From: Tetraselmis striata
Taxonomy: Eukaryota; Chlorophyta; Chlorodendrophyceae; Chlorodendrales; Chlorodendraceae
Reading direction: 5' to 3'
DNA: 64,000 bases
Assembly (NCBI GenBank): GCA_006384855.1
Contig: VCJN01000490.1
Coordinates: forward strand, 1 to 64,000
How positions within the stretch are numbered: the stretch's first letter is position 1; each line of letters begins with the position of its first letter. The notes under the pieces were generated by a model that had not been told where the DNA came from, did no database searches, and saw only the letters and a program-made list of their open reading frames with translations. Positions 32,830 to 45,310 of the stretch are shown here, piece after piece. The position numbers and the translations under genes are program-made.

Positions 32830-35034
32830 TTGCCAGTTGGGACATCCTGCTTCTCCACCGGGTGTAGATGGACAACACATGCCAGCGCATCCAGTAGCCC
32901 GGTCCCACCCAGTACGCCACGCCCGACTGAACATACTGGGAGATCACGGCCTCATACAGCATCCCCCCCCAGCGGCAGCACAGGGCAGTGGTCACCGCAT
33001 GGTCCTGGCACACATATGGCATCCTGGCAGGCAGAGGATACCAGCCAGGGTATTATTCAGCACGAGTCCGCTCAAACGCTGTTGGTGCATGGCTCTGCAC
33101 AAGCGACCCAACAACACAATGCAGACCCCGGATCCGAGTTTGGCTTCATTTCAGAGTTGAACTCGAGAATATGCGACATGCAAGGCAAGCTGGAAACACA
33201 AGAAGCACAACTGCGCCGAAAGGCACAAGTACCAGCTTCTAACCAGGTGGGCTGCTGTGAGCATGGGGGCACGTATGCCAGTGCAGCCGCCAAGCCGCAC
33301 TTCCAGCCTGACTCAGGGATGTGCATGATTTCATATCACAGTTGAACATCTCAAAGCAGCATGACGGAATACAGAAGGAACTGGAGCGTGAGAAGGCACG
33401 CATACAGAAGCTGCAGGCGGATCTTGCACGCACGGTATGCCGGCCTTTGCTTCGCTGCCCCTGATAGCTTAGCTGCAGTATCATGACTGGGCGAGGTGCA
33501 TGAAGCGTGGAGGTGGCACCTATTTACAGGAAGCAGTGGCGGTGGTGTTTCCTAAGAGATGCGAGGGCGGCGATATGTGTGTGTGTGTGTGTGTGCTTCA
33601 AGAGAGGGGGGAAGGGTATCATTCCACACAAATGGCTATGAAATATGCTGACAATTCAATTCTGAGTTGGCAAAGCTGTGCTTCTCCAGCATGGCTTATC
33701 GGAGAAGCAAAAGGGCCTCCTCCGTGGACTGCAGGGCCGGCTGGAGTCAAAGGACAAAGTAATGTTTGAGCTGATGCGGCAAGCGGATGCCCACAAGAAG
33801 GAGAAGAATAGCCTGAAACGAGAAATCGCCGTGCTACGAAAACGCTGCAGCATGGCGGAGGATGGTTGGGAAAGGGCTGAAAGAAGGCTGGAGGATGCGC
33901 ACAAGCTGTACCGGCCGCAGGCCGCTGCACACCTCCACAATCTATACATGATATCGAATAAGGTAAATTGGCACAATGGTTGTCAAGTGTAGCTAGCAAC
34001 CTCTCAGCTTAATACACCTGCACGGCAATGAGACGTGCGAGCTGCGCATGTACATGTACAGTCCCTACTGCGCAAATTAGGAGGCCACAGCCTCAGAGAC
34101 CTCTCAGGCTGTGCTGCTGCTCGCACCTCACAATTCATGGCATGTGCTGCAGGAAGTAGACAAACAGCTTGCGCAGCGGTCTGCCAAGAAGCTGGAACTA
34201 GCGTTGGAGAGTGAAAAGCAGTATACCAAGCAGCTGGAGAAGGTGTCCTGCACAGCATCACAGATTTCCTGCGACGCTAGTGCCAGAGCGCATGATATGG
34301 AAGATAAGGTGCGCAATGCCCGGGGTGGTGATGTCGATGGACAAAAAACCCGTGACGCCGGGCAGGTTATGAGCGCGCGCTTCATCGGTGGCTCTCACAC
34401 TTCTCAGACCCACATGCATTTGCGCCCCTCGGCTCCTTTTTAGCTCACATACGCGACTCGGAATGCGCCTGCTAACCTCACTACCCGCCACAGGTACGTG
34501 ATATGAACACACAGGTAGACAGCCTCTCCGAGGCGTTACATGTCGAGTCGGCAAGGGCTTCCAGTACAGCACAGCAGCTGGTGGCTTGCCAAGGGCAACT
34601 CAGTGTGGCTCTGCGCGATCTCAGCACGTACCGACTGAAGCTGGTGAGCGAGTCTGCCGTACGGAGAGATGCCGAGGATAAATGCACAAGCCTGGAGCAG
34701 GAAATGGAGAGCACCTCCAAGAAGCTTGCATCGGCTCTGCATGACCTGGAGCTCGAGGTACGGAGCAATCCCGCATTTTATTCCCGGCATCTGAAGCCCC
34801 ATGAAATTTTGTCTCTGACGCGCATGTGCCCTGCTTGAACAGAGGATACAGCGGACACGGGAAGCTGATGCGCTCCGGAACACAAGGGCCTCCCTCCATG
34901 AACTGCGGAAAATGCTGCCTGTATCGAATGGTCGTATTGCCGTCACAAGGAAGTACCTCGATTCATATCAGCGCAACATGAGCAACTCGATATTGGCAGA
35001 AGACGCGCGCAAAACCTCAGGCATTTTATTTTGA
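32830..35034 (+). CDS. coiled-coil protein, family not recognised
   Basis: This is a multi-exon gene whose product is mostly coiled coil. The first segment I can support (32830-33246) is Ser/Thr/Pro-rich, then helical (EFGFISELNSRICDMQGKL). Later exon segments read DVHDFISQLNISKQHDG (33318-33435), QKGLLRGLQGRLESKDKVMF (33690-33960), VDKQLAQRSAKKLELALE (34155-34308), VDSLSEALHVESARASS (34500-34756) and RIQRTREADALRN to SGILF, TGA (34842-35034). Donors of the GTATGC, GTAAAT, GTGCGC and GTACGG type fit between them. The true start may lie further upstream (an ATG at 32567 is a candidate). The phase between the first two segments does not match, so one boundary is wrong. It could be a ciliary or centrosomal protein, but nothing in the sequence proves it. 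Its 3' end faces SMC4. Confidence 0.55.
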
Positions 35035-35329
35035 AACACCCAGGAGGAATCAAATGACTGAATAACTTCAGGGATTACCGTAGGGGCCGTAATTAACTTT
35101 ACAGACTTAAATGAAACACATGGCTCCTGCTGGTTGACGGATGTATAGCGGAAAGATCATTTAAATGCGCTTGGAGACCGCTGTGCGGGCTGGTTCTGGA
35201 GTGAATGCTGGGACACAACCGCCTCGTCGCGCATCTTAGCAGGCACCCAATAGGTGCCTGCTGCTAATACTCGTACTGTCTGCCACCGGATTGGCTGTGT
35301 GCTTCACACACGCTAATCCCGCCTTTGGC

Positions 35330-38300
35330 CTAATGCACAGGAAGGGAACCTGTGGTAGTTGGCGCTGCTGGAGCAGGAATGTCTGAAGCGGTCTGCCCAA
35401 CCACAAACGCTGCTGGGTTGATGGCGACGGACTTCGTGCAGTTCTCCGTCTTGTAGATTCTGCGAATGGTGCAACACTCATGTCATTGCTGAGTGGTTTT
35501 GTCTCAATGAAGGCGATGCAAGGGCAAATCGTGTTGGATGAATAGAATCCCTATACGCTTACCCCACAAGACGATCAGCAAGCTCAAACATGTTGTTCCT
35601 TAGGCTGATGATGACGAATTGTGCATTCCTCGTCCGTTCCTGCGACACGGCATGCGAGTCGTGTCAGATCCACATTGGGGTTGCGAGCAGGTCTACTACA
35701 AGCACACGGCCCGAAGGCCAGGTGTACCTTGATGTAGTGTGCTACAATGGACACGTTCTTGAAGTCCAAAGCTGCATCAATCTCATCCATGAAGTAGAGT
35801 GGCGTGGGGCGGAAATAGTGCAGCGCAAAAACAAGGCTCAGAGAGCTCAGAGTTTTCTCGCCGCCACTGAGGTTGGAGATGTTCTTCCACGACTTTCTGG
35901 GAGGCCTACCAGGAGCACCGTGCATGCACAGTCAGTACTTGCAGTGCAGCCTCGTAATATGCACCTGCAATCAAGGGCAGCTGTCCAGAGGAATACCTGA
36001 CACTGAATACAATGCCCTCACTGAATGGGTCAAGGCTGTCGACCAGCTCTAGCTCTGCATCGCCACCCATGGTGATCATCTGGTACATCTCCTTCAGCTT
36101 GAGGCCGATGGTGTTGAAACCTGACATGAACTCATCAAGCCTCTTCTTGCGCAGCGCTTCAAACTCATTGCGCACACTGTCCCGCTCTTGTGTGGCAGCT
36201 TCCAGATCATGAATCCGCGAGTTGTACTCTAAAGTTTTCTCCCGATATTTCTGCGCGAAACACCAAACAAATACTGTATCAGCGACAAATCCGGAAGTAG
36301 GGGAAACTGGCAAGTATTGCGCGATTGCAGACCTACCTCCAAAGCAGACATGTCTGGATTCATCTTCAGCATCTGCTCTTTCTTCACCTCGATCTATGCA
36401 GGGTATTGGCCATTGGCAGTCAGTGTCCAGGAACACACACGGGTGCAGCATTCACCTAGCCATCCGCAGCCTTGGGACAGCAGAAAAGCAGCCAAACATA
36501 CCTGAAACGTTATGTCATCTGATTTCATGACATCGAGCTCCTCTGGGCGGATCGGTTCAGGTAGTTCTCCGCCAGGGTTTGCCTCCAAAAGCGATTCATT
36601 GGTTGTGGCAAGCTCCCGAGCCGCCTGTACAGCAGAGTAGTTTCAGCCAGATGAGTGGGGGGGGGGGGGGGGGGGGGGGGGGGAGGGGGCTCTGAAAAGA
36701 GAAAATGAGCGCACATGCTTAGCGGTCTTCTTCTGCTCCTTTGCCTTCACACGCAGCTCTTCCAGTTTGACTTCAATATCGCTTTGCACAGTGGAAATGG
36801 TGGCGACCTCCTTGTTCTTGTGGTCCAGCTGCAAGCGCATTCATCCATGACTTGTCAGTCGAGGGTCAGTGTGCTCGCGCTCAAAGACAATAGGATAATC
36901 AGGTTGATGTACCTCAGCCTTCCTGACAGCCATATCCTTTTCTGCATCCTTCAACACTCCTTCTTCCTCCACCAGGACGTCATTCAGCTTGGATGCATCC
37001 TCCAGAATCAATTGAAGTGCATCCTGCAACCACACACGTCATCAATATATTACACTTCGAATATCGCGCTGTTCCTCCGCTTCAAGCACATGCATTCGGT
37101 GTTAACAGATAAATACTGTAGTGTGCAAGACAAATACCTCAATCTGAGCAACCTCTGCTGCAATCTCCTCCATTTCAGCGTCGGATTTGGTCACCTCCTT
37201 CTCCAGCTTTGCTATCTGCTTCTGATGGCTGGCGATTTTAACACCGCTTGTTGTAATCTCGTTGCCGATCTTGTCAGACTCGGAGGACAGAGTTTCGACA
37301 AGCTTCTTCTGGGCTTGCAAACGCGCACCACCGGCGTTGTTTATGCATGCTTGCAGCTCGCCTGCCTTTTGAGAGAGGCCCTTGCATCCAGACTATGAGG
37401 AAGGGAAAGCAATGCGGAGTTCAGTGGCACGGCAAGGGATTGTGCAGGCGGTACACAAGCTGCCATGGCATACGAAGCAGACCCAGAACTGACCTGCAAC
37501 TTTGCCACCTCCTTCTCAAACTGGGCAATATCCTTTTCGAGATGGCCAATGCGCTGGCCGTCCTCCTTATTTTGCTGGGCTGCCTGATCGAGCTCTGACA
37601 ACCTCGACTCCAGGTCAGCTGCCTGTGCCATAAGAGAGGATGCCTCCATCTCTGCCTGCATAATAAGGGACCAGAGGGTAAGGAGTCACATTGCATGTGC
37701 CAAGCACAGGCCTCCCCATCTTGGGGTGTGCTTTCACTGGGCCACTTTACTGATACCTTCGGAATTGCAGTCTCGAGACGGCGCACATCTTGCTGAGCAG
37801 TCCGCAGCTCCTGGGCTGCCTGCTGAACATTGGCTTGGGCTGTCCTGAGTTCATCAGCGCCCAAAGCAAGTTGCTCCTCGTCCTGCCTCAGATCCGCTTG
37901 CGCATGCTTCTCGTTTACCTGGCAGAGTTCCCGCGGTGACGGTTGGTTAGATACAGAGAGATGCAATTCTGGAGCGTGTTTTTCGGATGCATGGTCCTCG
38001 CACCTGCACAGGGGCCCGATTCCCAAGGGTCATGCGCCCGCCCCGGGGAGCACCACCGCCGCCGGTCATTGTCCCGCTTTCATTGATGACTTCACCCTGT
38101 GTTGATGCCAAAGAAACCAGTAAGGGCCCACTCTGCTGCCGGTGATGAAGTGTCACAGTACAGATAAGGGATGGGCCAAACCTTCACGGTCACAACCCGC
38201 TTCCAGCGGCGGTCTTGACCATAAGCAATCCTGCCAGCCTGGGTTTGGCAAACAGTTGTCAGAAAAATATCGGGAATTGTTTTTTCAAATGTCAGAAATA

Positions 38301-40921
38301 TTCAAGCGAGACAGCTCCAGAAAGATGTAAGCAGCAGCTGTAGCACCTGATCCAAGTCAGTGGCGACCACTGTGTCACGTAAGGCATAGTAGAATGCAGG
38401 GAGAAGTGCTTCGTCATCACATCGCACGAGATCAAAAAGCCGTGGCACGCCCTCAGGCGCATCTTTGTTGTCGTACATCCTGTGCATTAGGGAGATTGCA
38501 GTAAAAAAAACATTGTGTTTTGCATGTCATGGAGTATTGCAGCAGCATGCCCACATGCACCGTGTTACATATACAAACATACTCGCTTTACCCAGGGGCG
38601 TACACACCTCCTCAAAAGGTGCTGCTGCTTCTCCAAAATGAGAAATGTTGCCACACCAAGATTTTGCCGGCGAAGCAGGTCGACACATCGCTGCGCTGCT
38701 GCTGTGGTGCCCACAACAATGAAGTCAAGCGCCCCGCAGGCAGAGGAGATGGCGAGGTCATACTTCTTGTCGATGGCACCGAGATCGCCGAGCCTCCCGT
38801 AGACGCCACTGATCTGGCCGTCCGCCTTTGCCTTCAGCAGCGCCTTGACTACTGCACCACGCGAGGCGTCTGCACTTACAGCGGCCCGGCGATGCTCCAC
38901 TCTTCCACGGACCTACATGCCATGTATTATGTGTGAGTTGCTGTGCACTGAGACAGGTTCTGCCTCATCCGGCAGTATGTCGGGCATACCTCGCGCAGAG
39001 ATTCTTCAAGATCAGCCACGCGATGCTTCCAATGGCTCTCCTTCTCAGCATGGCCTTGAACCTCCTGCTGCTTGTGCTCGAGCTCTGTCCGCATGCCGGC
39101 GACTGCTTGTTCCTTCGCACTGGATGCTTTCCTACACAATTTGCGAATGATCTGGTGAATGCTGCTTGCACCCCATAATGATCAGTAAAGGGAATGGCTA
39201 GCGTGTGATAAGAATGTTATCGTGTCAGAAAGTCACCTTGCATCAGCGGCACCTTCGCGCACTTCCTGCGCCCGTCTGAGCGCTGCCTCATGCTTTGACT
39301 GCAGCAGTTCTTTTTCCGCCAGTGCTACTGTCTTCTTGGAATTGACCTCCTGTATGTCCTTCTCCCAGGGCGCAAGCTCCTTGCGCACCTGATAGTCAGG
39401 CGCAGCATGCGCAGTTCAGAAGTGCTGCTTGTACATACTGCACGTATGAGTGCAGGGTGGATGACTACCCACCTGCTGAAGTTTCTGGCTGTATTGCTCC
39501 ACTTCATCCTTAATTTCGGCGTGCATGCCCTCCAGCTTCGTCTCTGCATCCACAAGCTTTGCTGCCGTGGTCTTCTCGCTCTCTTGCAGCCCTGGCAATG
39601 CTTGCTCCAATGATTGGACCTCGTGCAAGAGGGTCTGCCAGCAGAGGAAACATATTCAGTACGGCCTGTGAGTGAATTACATGTAACACCGGGTAATTGC
39701 GTCACATGATTTTTACCTTGGTCTTTGCCCCATCTTTAGTCTGTTTCTGCGTCAATTTCTTCTTCTTGGCGACAAGGTGCTTCATGTCTTCCTGGAGCTT
39801 CAGATCCTTCTGCTCAAACTCTTTCATAGTGTCCCGCTTCAACTCCAGAGACTTGACTATTTTGGAAGTTTCAGACTTGGCCTCCTCATACCTTTAGTTG
39901 GAAACACACAACAGCTGCTTAATACCCGCAATTCCCAAAGAAGTCAAGCCACAGGGCAGAATGGTTGACAGGGGCGTACTTGTCATTCAGGGATCGCAGG
40001 GCATCTGTGTAGTCCGCCAGCTTCTCCTTCTCATGGGCCATGCGCTCATTCAAACCCTCAATACCTGCTCCAATTTTCTCCATATTGACCTGCCGAAGAG
40101 GAGCAATTAGAATCGCTGCCTGTCTGCTGCACTGACGCCCGCATGGGAGAGAGGAGGCGATGCGCAGTGGGAGGGGGGGATGTTGACTCCGCCCACCTCA
40201 GCATGCCTGCAGATGATCTGATAGAATATCGACTCTTGTTCAAGCTTCTCTCTCTCCAGGGAGAGGTACTGCTCAGCCTCTAGCTTGGCTCCCTCCAGGG
40301 AATCACGCTCTTTTTCTGCAATCTTGACACGCGAGACCATGCCTTGCCGGCGTTCATTCATCTCTTCCAGCCTGCATCAGCAACACACACATGGGACAGA
40401 TGAGTATGTCATATGAGATGCCTATAATTGCTGACCTCAGCCCTCATAGAAGTGAGGTCTCACATTTTGCTCATCTTCTCAATATCCTCGACGTATTTGT
40501 CGGTGCCAATGATGTCTTCCAGATACTCCAGAAGTCCTGTGTCCCCGGGCTGCTGACCTTTGGGTTTCATCATGGATATCTGCTCTACTTCTCCCTGTGG
40601 ACAGCATCAGTTCGCTGAGGATATGTCGCAGAATACGTACAAGCATCGCGCAAACCTCACAGATCACAGCGGCACCTGTAGAATGAGGAAACGATTGTTG
40701 TCAAGATCAACACCCTTGCCCTTCAGGACATCAGTGACTTGAGTGAAGTTACTTTTGCGGCCGTTGATGAAGTAATTGGACGTGTTGTTACGATGTGCTG
40801 TCCTAGCAATGACAAGCTCAGACCCCGGAACAATGTCATATGCATCTCCTTCCTGCGACACAGCCATCATGCTGGTGTGAGCTGCAGCACTGCAGGCGCC
40901 TACGCTGTGCTGGTCCTCCCA

Positions 40922-40959
<38 letters not shown>

Positions 40960-41632
40960 CTACCAGATCAACAATCTCATGAAAGACCACGGTGACTGTA
41001 GCCATTTCCAGGTTTTGATGGTTGGTGGAGTTGTGAATAAGCTCCGACACCTTGTTCAGTCGAAGCTGCGTCAGGGTGCATCAGCGGTTTCAGTGGTCTG
41101 CCCGTGTAATGTTGTGCGATGCCGTGGTGAAGCAAGCAAGAGGCATCAGTCCTCTACCTGCTTGGCCCTCTTTCCGAACACAAACATCATTGCATCGATC
41201 ACATTTGATTTGCCGCTCCCGTTGGGCCCCACCACTGAGGAGAAACACTGGGAAACGCACAACAGGGGATTATGTACAGCTCAAGCAGTATGCAGGGCAC
41301 AGCATGCGCTGCGAGCTGATTGCGGTGCCGGAATGTGGATAGTCGTGATTGCGGAGTGGCAGCTGGGAAAGGAAGCGGTCGCTGAGATAACTGGCTGGAT
41401 CGGAGCGCGGCCAAAAACCGGGAAGCGGCTGTTGAGATACCTTGTGGAATGGGCCGACTTTCTGGCGACCTGCATATGACTTGAAGTTCTCTAGGAACAT
41501 CTCTTTGATTGCGAGCCGAGGCGTGCCAGTGTCCTGGTCAAGGCCCGCATCCTCCGGTGTGACCCCCGCCGCGGGAGGAGTTTGCCCGTCCATCTTGAGC
41601 GCGACCGCAGGCGCGTGGATGTCGGCGTTCAT
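35330..41632 (-). CDS. SMC4: condensin subunit SMC4
   Basis: SMC4 pairs with SMC2 in condensin to compact chromosomes. The gene has more than 20 introns. Exon 1 (41632-41441) starts [16 protein letters not shown] and reaches [16 protein letters not shown] and GPFHK. Exon 2 (41247-41158) carries Walker A (GPNGSGKS) and [11 protein letters not shown], followed by KVSELIHNS and NNRFLILQ. Coiled-coil exons run to ~38,900. The hinge is at about 38,880-38,340 ([20 protein letters not shown], then [10 protein letters not shown]), with [15 protein letters not shown] at ~38,100-38,040. The second coiled coil follows. The C-terminal head has the signature [19 protein letters not shown] (~35,871) and Walker [14 protein letters not shown] (~35,787). 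The last exon ends GSLPVH, TAG at 35330. SMC4 is favoured over SMC2 by NFKSYAG...GPFHK and TMTGGGG. No frame break was seen. Two introns carry long C runs (sense strand). Confidence 0.92.
36657..36683 (-). repeat. poly(C) tract (sense strand) in an SMC4 intron
   Basis: 27 G on the + strand lie inside the intron between the exons coding ...[10 protein letters not shown] and [12 protein letters not shown], on the acceptor side. Confidence 0.9.
40925..40959 (-). repeat. 35-nt poly(C) tract just after an SMC4 5' splice site
   Basis: On the coding strand the exon ending FHEIVDL is followed by GTAGC and then an uninterrupted C run of 35 nt. Confidence 0.9.
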
Positions 41633-42049
41633 AAGCAGCGTTGAAGCCTGCTGCCACTGTGCCCGGCAACTGTCGTCTTGCCGCCCGCGACAACAAGCGC
41701 CGACTGACGAGCGTGCCCTAACGAGTGACTCTGAACGAGGGGTTGAGCGCAGCGTCGCGGTGGAGTCGATGACCTGAGATGCTGAGCGTTTGACTGGCTA
41801 ATTATCTTTGACCGCAGCGGATACAGGAAGCGGTCAACTTGCGCGAATAATTCTCCGTCTCCACGCAGCAAGCGCGCCAAAACTTACTGAAGCCGTCATT
41901 CTATGGACGACCACTACCCGAGCTAAAGCCGAATGGATCCCACCCTCTAGTATCCTCGCAGTATTCTAATAGTTTTGTTATGGTCATATTGGTAATATAG
42001 AGGTTTGATTACACCGGGCTTTTCTGTCACCGGTACTGGTACCGTTAAG
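41633..42049. other. upstream region of SMC4, no gene seen
   Basis: The region is short and moderately AT-rich, and marks the change from the gene-rich arm to the transposon-rich part. Confidence 0.45.
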
Positions 42050-42300
42050 ATTCATCTAGTTTGAATGTTAGCTACCTGCACTCGCAGTACGCGTACCGCT
42101 TGGACTTATCGATGTCAAGCGGCGCTAGCGACCGCATGCGACAGCCCTGCCACATGACGCACCCGCACCACGAGCAGGGGAGTCCACCTTCTGCCTTTGC
42201 GCTAGCTAACCAGCTAGCGCAACGGTATCACACCTCACGTAGACGCGCAAGGTGTGAACATCTCTTTGAGTGGACGGTCTCGACGACAAGTATTCCACCA

Positions 42301-42548
42301 CGATACTTGCGCACGCTACGATGGCAAGTGGCAAGAAAGCGGCGGCGGACCCTACGAAGGCAACGCCGGCCGACAATTTGGACGAAACGCTCGCGGGGCC
42401 GACAGAGATGACACGGCGGGACACGACAACGTTCGCGCTACTGCAAACGCTGGCGTTGAAGGTGGACGCTCTATCGACCCGCTTGGACGAACATGACGAC
42501 AACAAGAACAAGGAGCAGCGCGACATTCCCTCGGACGACGACGAATAA
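42301..42548 (+). CDS. gag-like small ORF of a mobile element
   Basis: An ATG at 42321 begins MASGKKAAADPTKATPADNL. The product is charged and helical (LLQTLALKVDALSTRLDEHD) and ends IPSDDDE, TAA. I see no zinc knuckle. The reading continues in another frame after the stop, suggesting a frameshift. Similar acidic or helical proteins precede recombinase and pol genes in algal retroelements. The function is inferred from position only. Confidence 0.35.
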
Positions 42549-42783
42549 GTCGGCGAGGGTGGACAGGAGCCGGAGCACGACGCCCGGACAACCGTTGCTA
42601 CGGGGCGCGCGCGACGTTACATCCGTGTTTTTCGACCCGCGGGATTGGGAAGACCTCTTGCCCCGGGCGTACCAAGACTACCCCCGGGTTGACATCAATG
42701 TTGGTACACTGCTGCATATGTACAATGTAGCTAGGGTATGCCTTAGTACTTTTATACACACCCTCATTGATGGTCCGCACTAG

Positions 42784-43071
42784 TGCGACAGTCTAGAGTG
42801 CCTCACGCAGGTCAAGCAGACAAGACTGTCGTAAACACACAGAAGCCAGCAGAGAGAGAAAGAAACAATGGTTACAACGTTGTCACCACCCGCCGCTATT
42901 TATGCGTATGGCTAGCTCACAGCTAGCCACCACCAAGCGGCACGCGCACTGCTAAGCGCGTCACCGTGGAGAGTCGTGCCTTGAAGTGTCGAACAGGAGG
43001 TCGTCGCTTAGAGACCTCCGCACATGTAGTTGACACATCAGTTTATACACAAGTATACAACTGATGTTACA
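42784..43071 (-). repeat. solo-LTR-like sequence related to the gypsy LTRs at 53.5/55.9 kb
   Basis: It begins TGCGACAGTCT and ends near GTTACA. It shares with the LTRs below the ordered phrases ACAATGGTT, GTTGTCACCACCCGCCGCTA, GCACGC...CACTGC and GCGTCACC(G/T)TGGAGAG. It is shorter and clearly diverged. No matching target duplication is visible. Confidence 0.45.
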
Positions 43072-43500
43072 GAGGCAGGTGCATTATACATATATATATG
43101 CCCGCTACGGGTACGCACATGCGTATTATCCCGTAACTACTACTGAACAGTGTACCGGTACCAGTAGGACTCATCTCATGATTCATCATCCACCAGTACT
43201 CGTATTGTGGCGCGTGACACACGCGCTCACACATACGATACAGCAGCAGGTACTCGTACATGAATGATGCTACGATCATACAGTACCCGTACAGAGTATG
43301 CCATTATTGTCACACTTGCACTGCGCGCACGCACCATGCACTGCAACGCCTGCCTAGATGTGTGCGGCGCCCAGGCGGGCCTGGTCACTTCTCTGTAACG
43401 AGCCACTCTCCGTGCTTCACGCCCCCTCCCACAAGCAAGCAGTGCCCGGCTCGCGCCGGGACCCGCACATGGCGGGTTGGTAGGGACGCTGCGCACAACA

Positions 43501-43973
43501 GATCATGGGCCCTCTACTAGGGAGGGTAGTGGGAGAGTTGTCTGACGCTAGATAGATCTATCAGGAAGTCCGTTTGGGCGGGACGCCTCGACGTAAAACT
43601 GAGATCACCGCAGCCAGAAGGGGTCTCAACACTCAAACAACGACTACACGTCGCACGTGCGGCGCGATGTCGCCTCAAGGTTCGCGCACCGTCGGCGAAA
43701 TAAGCGCACACACGGAATATGGCTATACCACGACACTACTAGGCTCCCGGACTGTCGTATTTACACTGTAATGGCCCGTAATCGCGATGTTTCCACGGAA
43801 TGGGCTTGTAATCGCTATATATCAATGTAATCGCCTTTTTCCTGCTAGGCTCGGTAGTCGCAATAAAGTGCCCGCCGGCCTGCATTCCGTAATATTGCTA
43901 CCAGTAGCATGTTGTCTATCCCCATAGTACATTGGGCCCACATCGTGCCTCGCGCGCCTACCCGTAATCTTTG
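43501..43973. other. left flank of the CACTA-like element, no gene seen
   Basis: One open frame (43574-43771) is unrecognisable. Three variants of TAATCGC(G/T) recur at 43,770-43,830. The last three bases (TTG, 43971-43973) are one half of the target duplication of the next element. Confidence 0.45.
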
Positions 43974-43995
43974 CACTGTGAGATTCAGATGTGAC
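43974..43995 (+). repeat. left terminal inverted repeat of the CACTA-like element
   Basis: Twenty-two bases beginning CACTGTGAGATTCAG are exactly repeated, inverted, at 53138-53159. Confidence 0.9.
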
Positions 43996-44684
43996 ATACG
44001 GGTGACGAAGCACTACTACTAGCGACTATTATTTATCCGTGAAGGCTGCTGCTGGTGGCGGCACGTCCATCCAGCTACGTGCGAGTACATCCGGCGTTAT
44101 TGCCGGCGGGCGATAAATCCTTTTTGTCATCATTCTGGTAGTCGTACTAGCCCGGTAAATTGTTACATGGCACTGACGTATAAGGTACAAGGTTGTCCGT
44201 GTAGTACCGGGTAGTACGCGATATATTTATTGAGCCGGTACCGGGTATCTAGTACCCGGTACCCGGTACCCGGGCGCGATGAGGAGTGGTCCTGTGGATA
44301 ACTACGACTATTAATACATGGGAGCGCAAATCGCAGCCGTTGTATTTGGTAACACTGGGGAATTTTGTGTACATTATAGCTAGTACTGCTGAACGGGCCT
44401 GCCAGCCGTCCGATCAAAGGTCATCATATGGGCGGTTTGGCTGCCATGTTTTGCCAAATAGTGCTCACGTTACATAAATATTCGCGAGGGGGAGGGCGGG
44501 GGCAGGCAGCGGTTTGCCGAAGAATGTTTGAATTACAATATTCGCGACAGCTGCCATCGGGGAATGTGGCCCCGGGGGGGGGGGGGGGGGAGGCGGGCGG
44601 GCGTGGTCCCCCCGCCGCCCCCCCCCCCCCCCCCCCCGCCGCTCCCGCCGGGGGAGTGAAGGGAGGGGGGTAAGGGGGCGGGGG

Positions 44685-44948
44685 CTACTGCTTGTTCTTG
44701 TTCTTGCGTGCCCGGGGGACCCTCCGCTTCGACGATCTCGCTGCCTCCGCCTCCGCCTCCGCCTCCGCCTCCGCCTCCGCCTCCGCCTCCGCCTCCGCCT
44801 CCGCCACCGCCTGCGCCTCCGACTCCGCCTCCGACTCCGCGACCGTCAGTTTCTTACCTCGGCGTTTCTTCACTGGCCTCTTCCGCTTCTTGTCATCCGT
44901 CAGTGTCTTCACCACCCCGGGAGGCTGTGCCGTCGACGACGCCGCCAT
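44685..44948 (-). CDS. element ORF: basic block plus (Glu-Ala)n repeat
   Basis: It starts MAASSTAQPPGVVK, then has a strongly basic stretch (DDKKRKRPVKKRRGKK) that looks like a nuclear localisation signal, then a long EA repeat encoded by a GGAGGC hexanucleotide array (44742-44803), and ends ARKNKNKQ, stop. The second copy at 60,180-60,407 has a shorter EA array and a 4-base insertion that removes the stop. It may be a protein or just a repeat that happens to be open. Confidence 0.35.
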   Translation of the reverse strand: MAASSTAQPPGVVKTLTDDKKRKRPVKKRRGKKLTVAESEAESEAQAVAEAEAEAEAEAEAEAEAEAEAARSSKRRVPRARKNKNKQ

Positions 44949-45021
44949 GAGCTTCCTTACCTTCGCGTCGGGACGCCCCCTTGTGCCCAGACACCCACAA
45001 CAAGCCACAATCGTTTCGCCT

Positions 45022-45310
45022 TTAAGCGGCTGAGGATGCCGCCTCCTCGGCCACCACGAGTTGCGCCGCTGGCACTGTGGAAGCCTTGGCGTTGAGGTGG
45101 GCCTTACGGCGCTCCCGGACGAACCTGCGCGCGGCACAAGTTAGCCACGAGTGGGTGCGTGCTAATGTGGAGGATGGAGTGTTTTGTTGCGCGCCCACCT
45201 TGTCACGCGTTTCCTCGTGTCTTTCTCGTCCTCCTCGATGCCGGCGGCGCGGACACGCGAGACAACAAGGCTCGCCGCCCACTTTTGCCCGGGGGGGCGA
45301 GGTCGGCCAT
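45022..45310 (-). CDS. possible small spliced charged ORF of the element
   Basis: Reading on the minus strand, ...AAGIEEDEKDTRKRVT joins across an 74-nt GT-AG intron (45198-45125) to RFVRERRKAHLNAK and ends EEAASSAA, TAA at 45024-45022. The same arrangement exists at 60,481-60,770. An in-frame ATG is lacking unless one base is missing from a C run near 45,295. The product would be highly charged. No family is recognised. Confidence 0.3.

Larger units (their letters stand above)
42050..43500 (+). mobile_element. second, fragmentary element related to the recombinase element
   Basis: A gag-like ORF at 42301-42548 is followed in another frame by SVFFDPRDWEDLLPRAYQDY. Two phrases recall the element at 13.4-16.3 kb: ACAATGTAG...CTAGGGTATG (42,722 versus 15,090) and CACTTCTCT(G/A)TAAC...GCGCCGGGACC-type sequence (43,385-43,475 versus 15,220-15,300). 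An LTR-like sequence is inserted inside it at 42,784-43,071. The relation is weak but runs in the same order. Confidence 0.4.
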
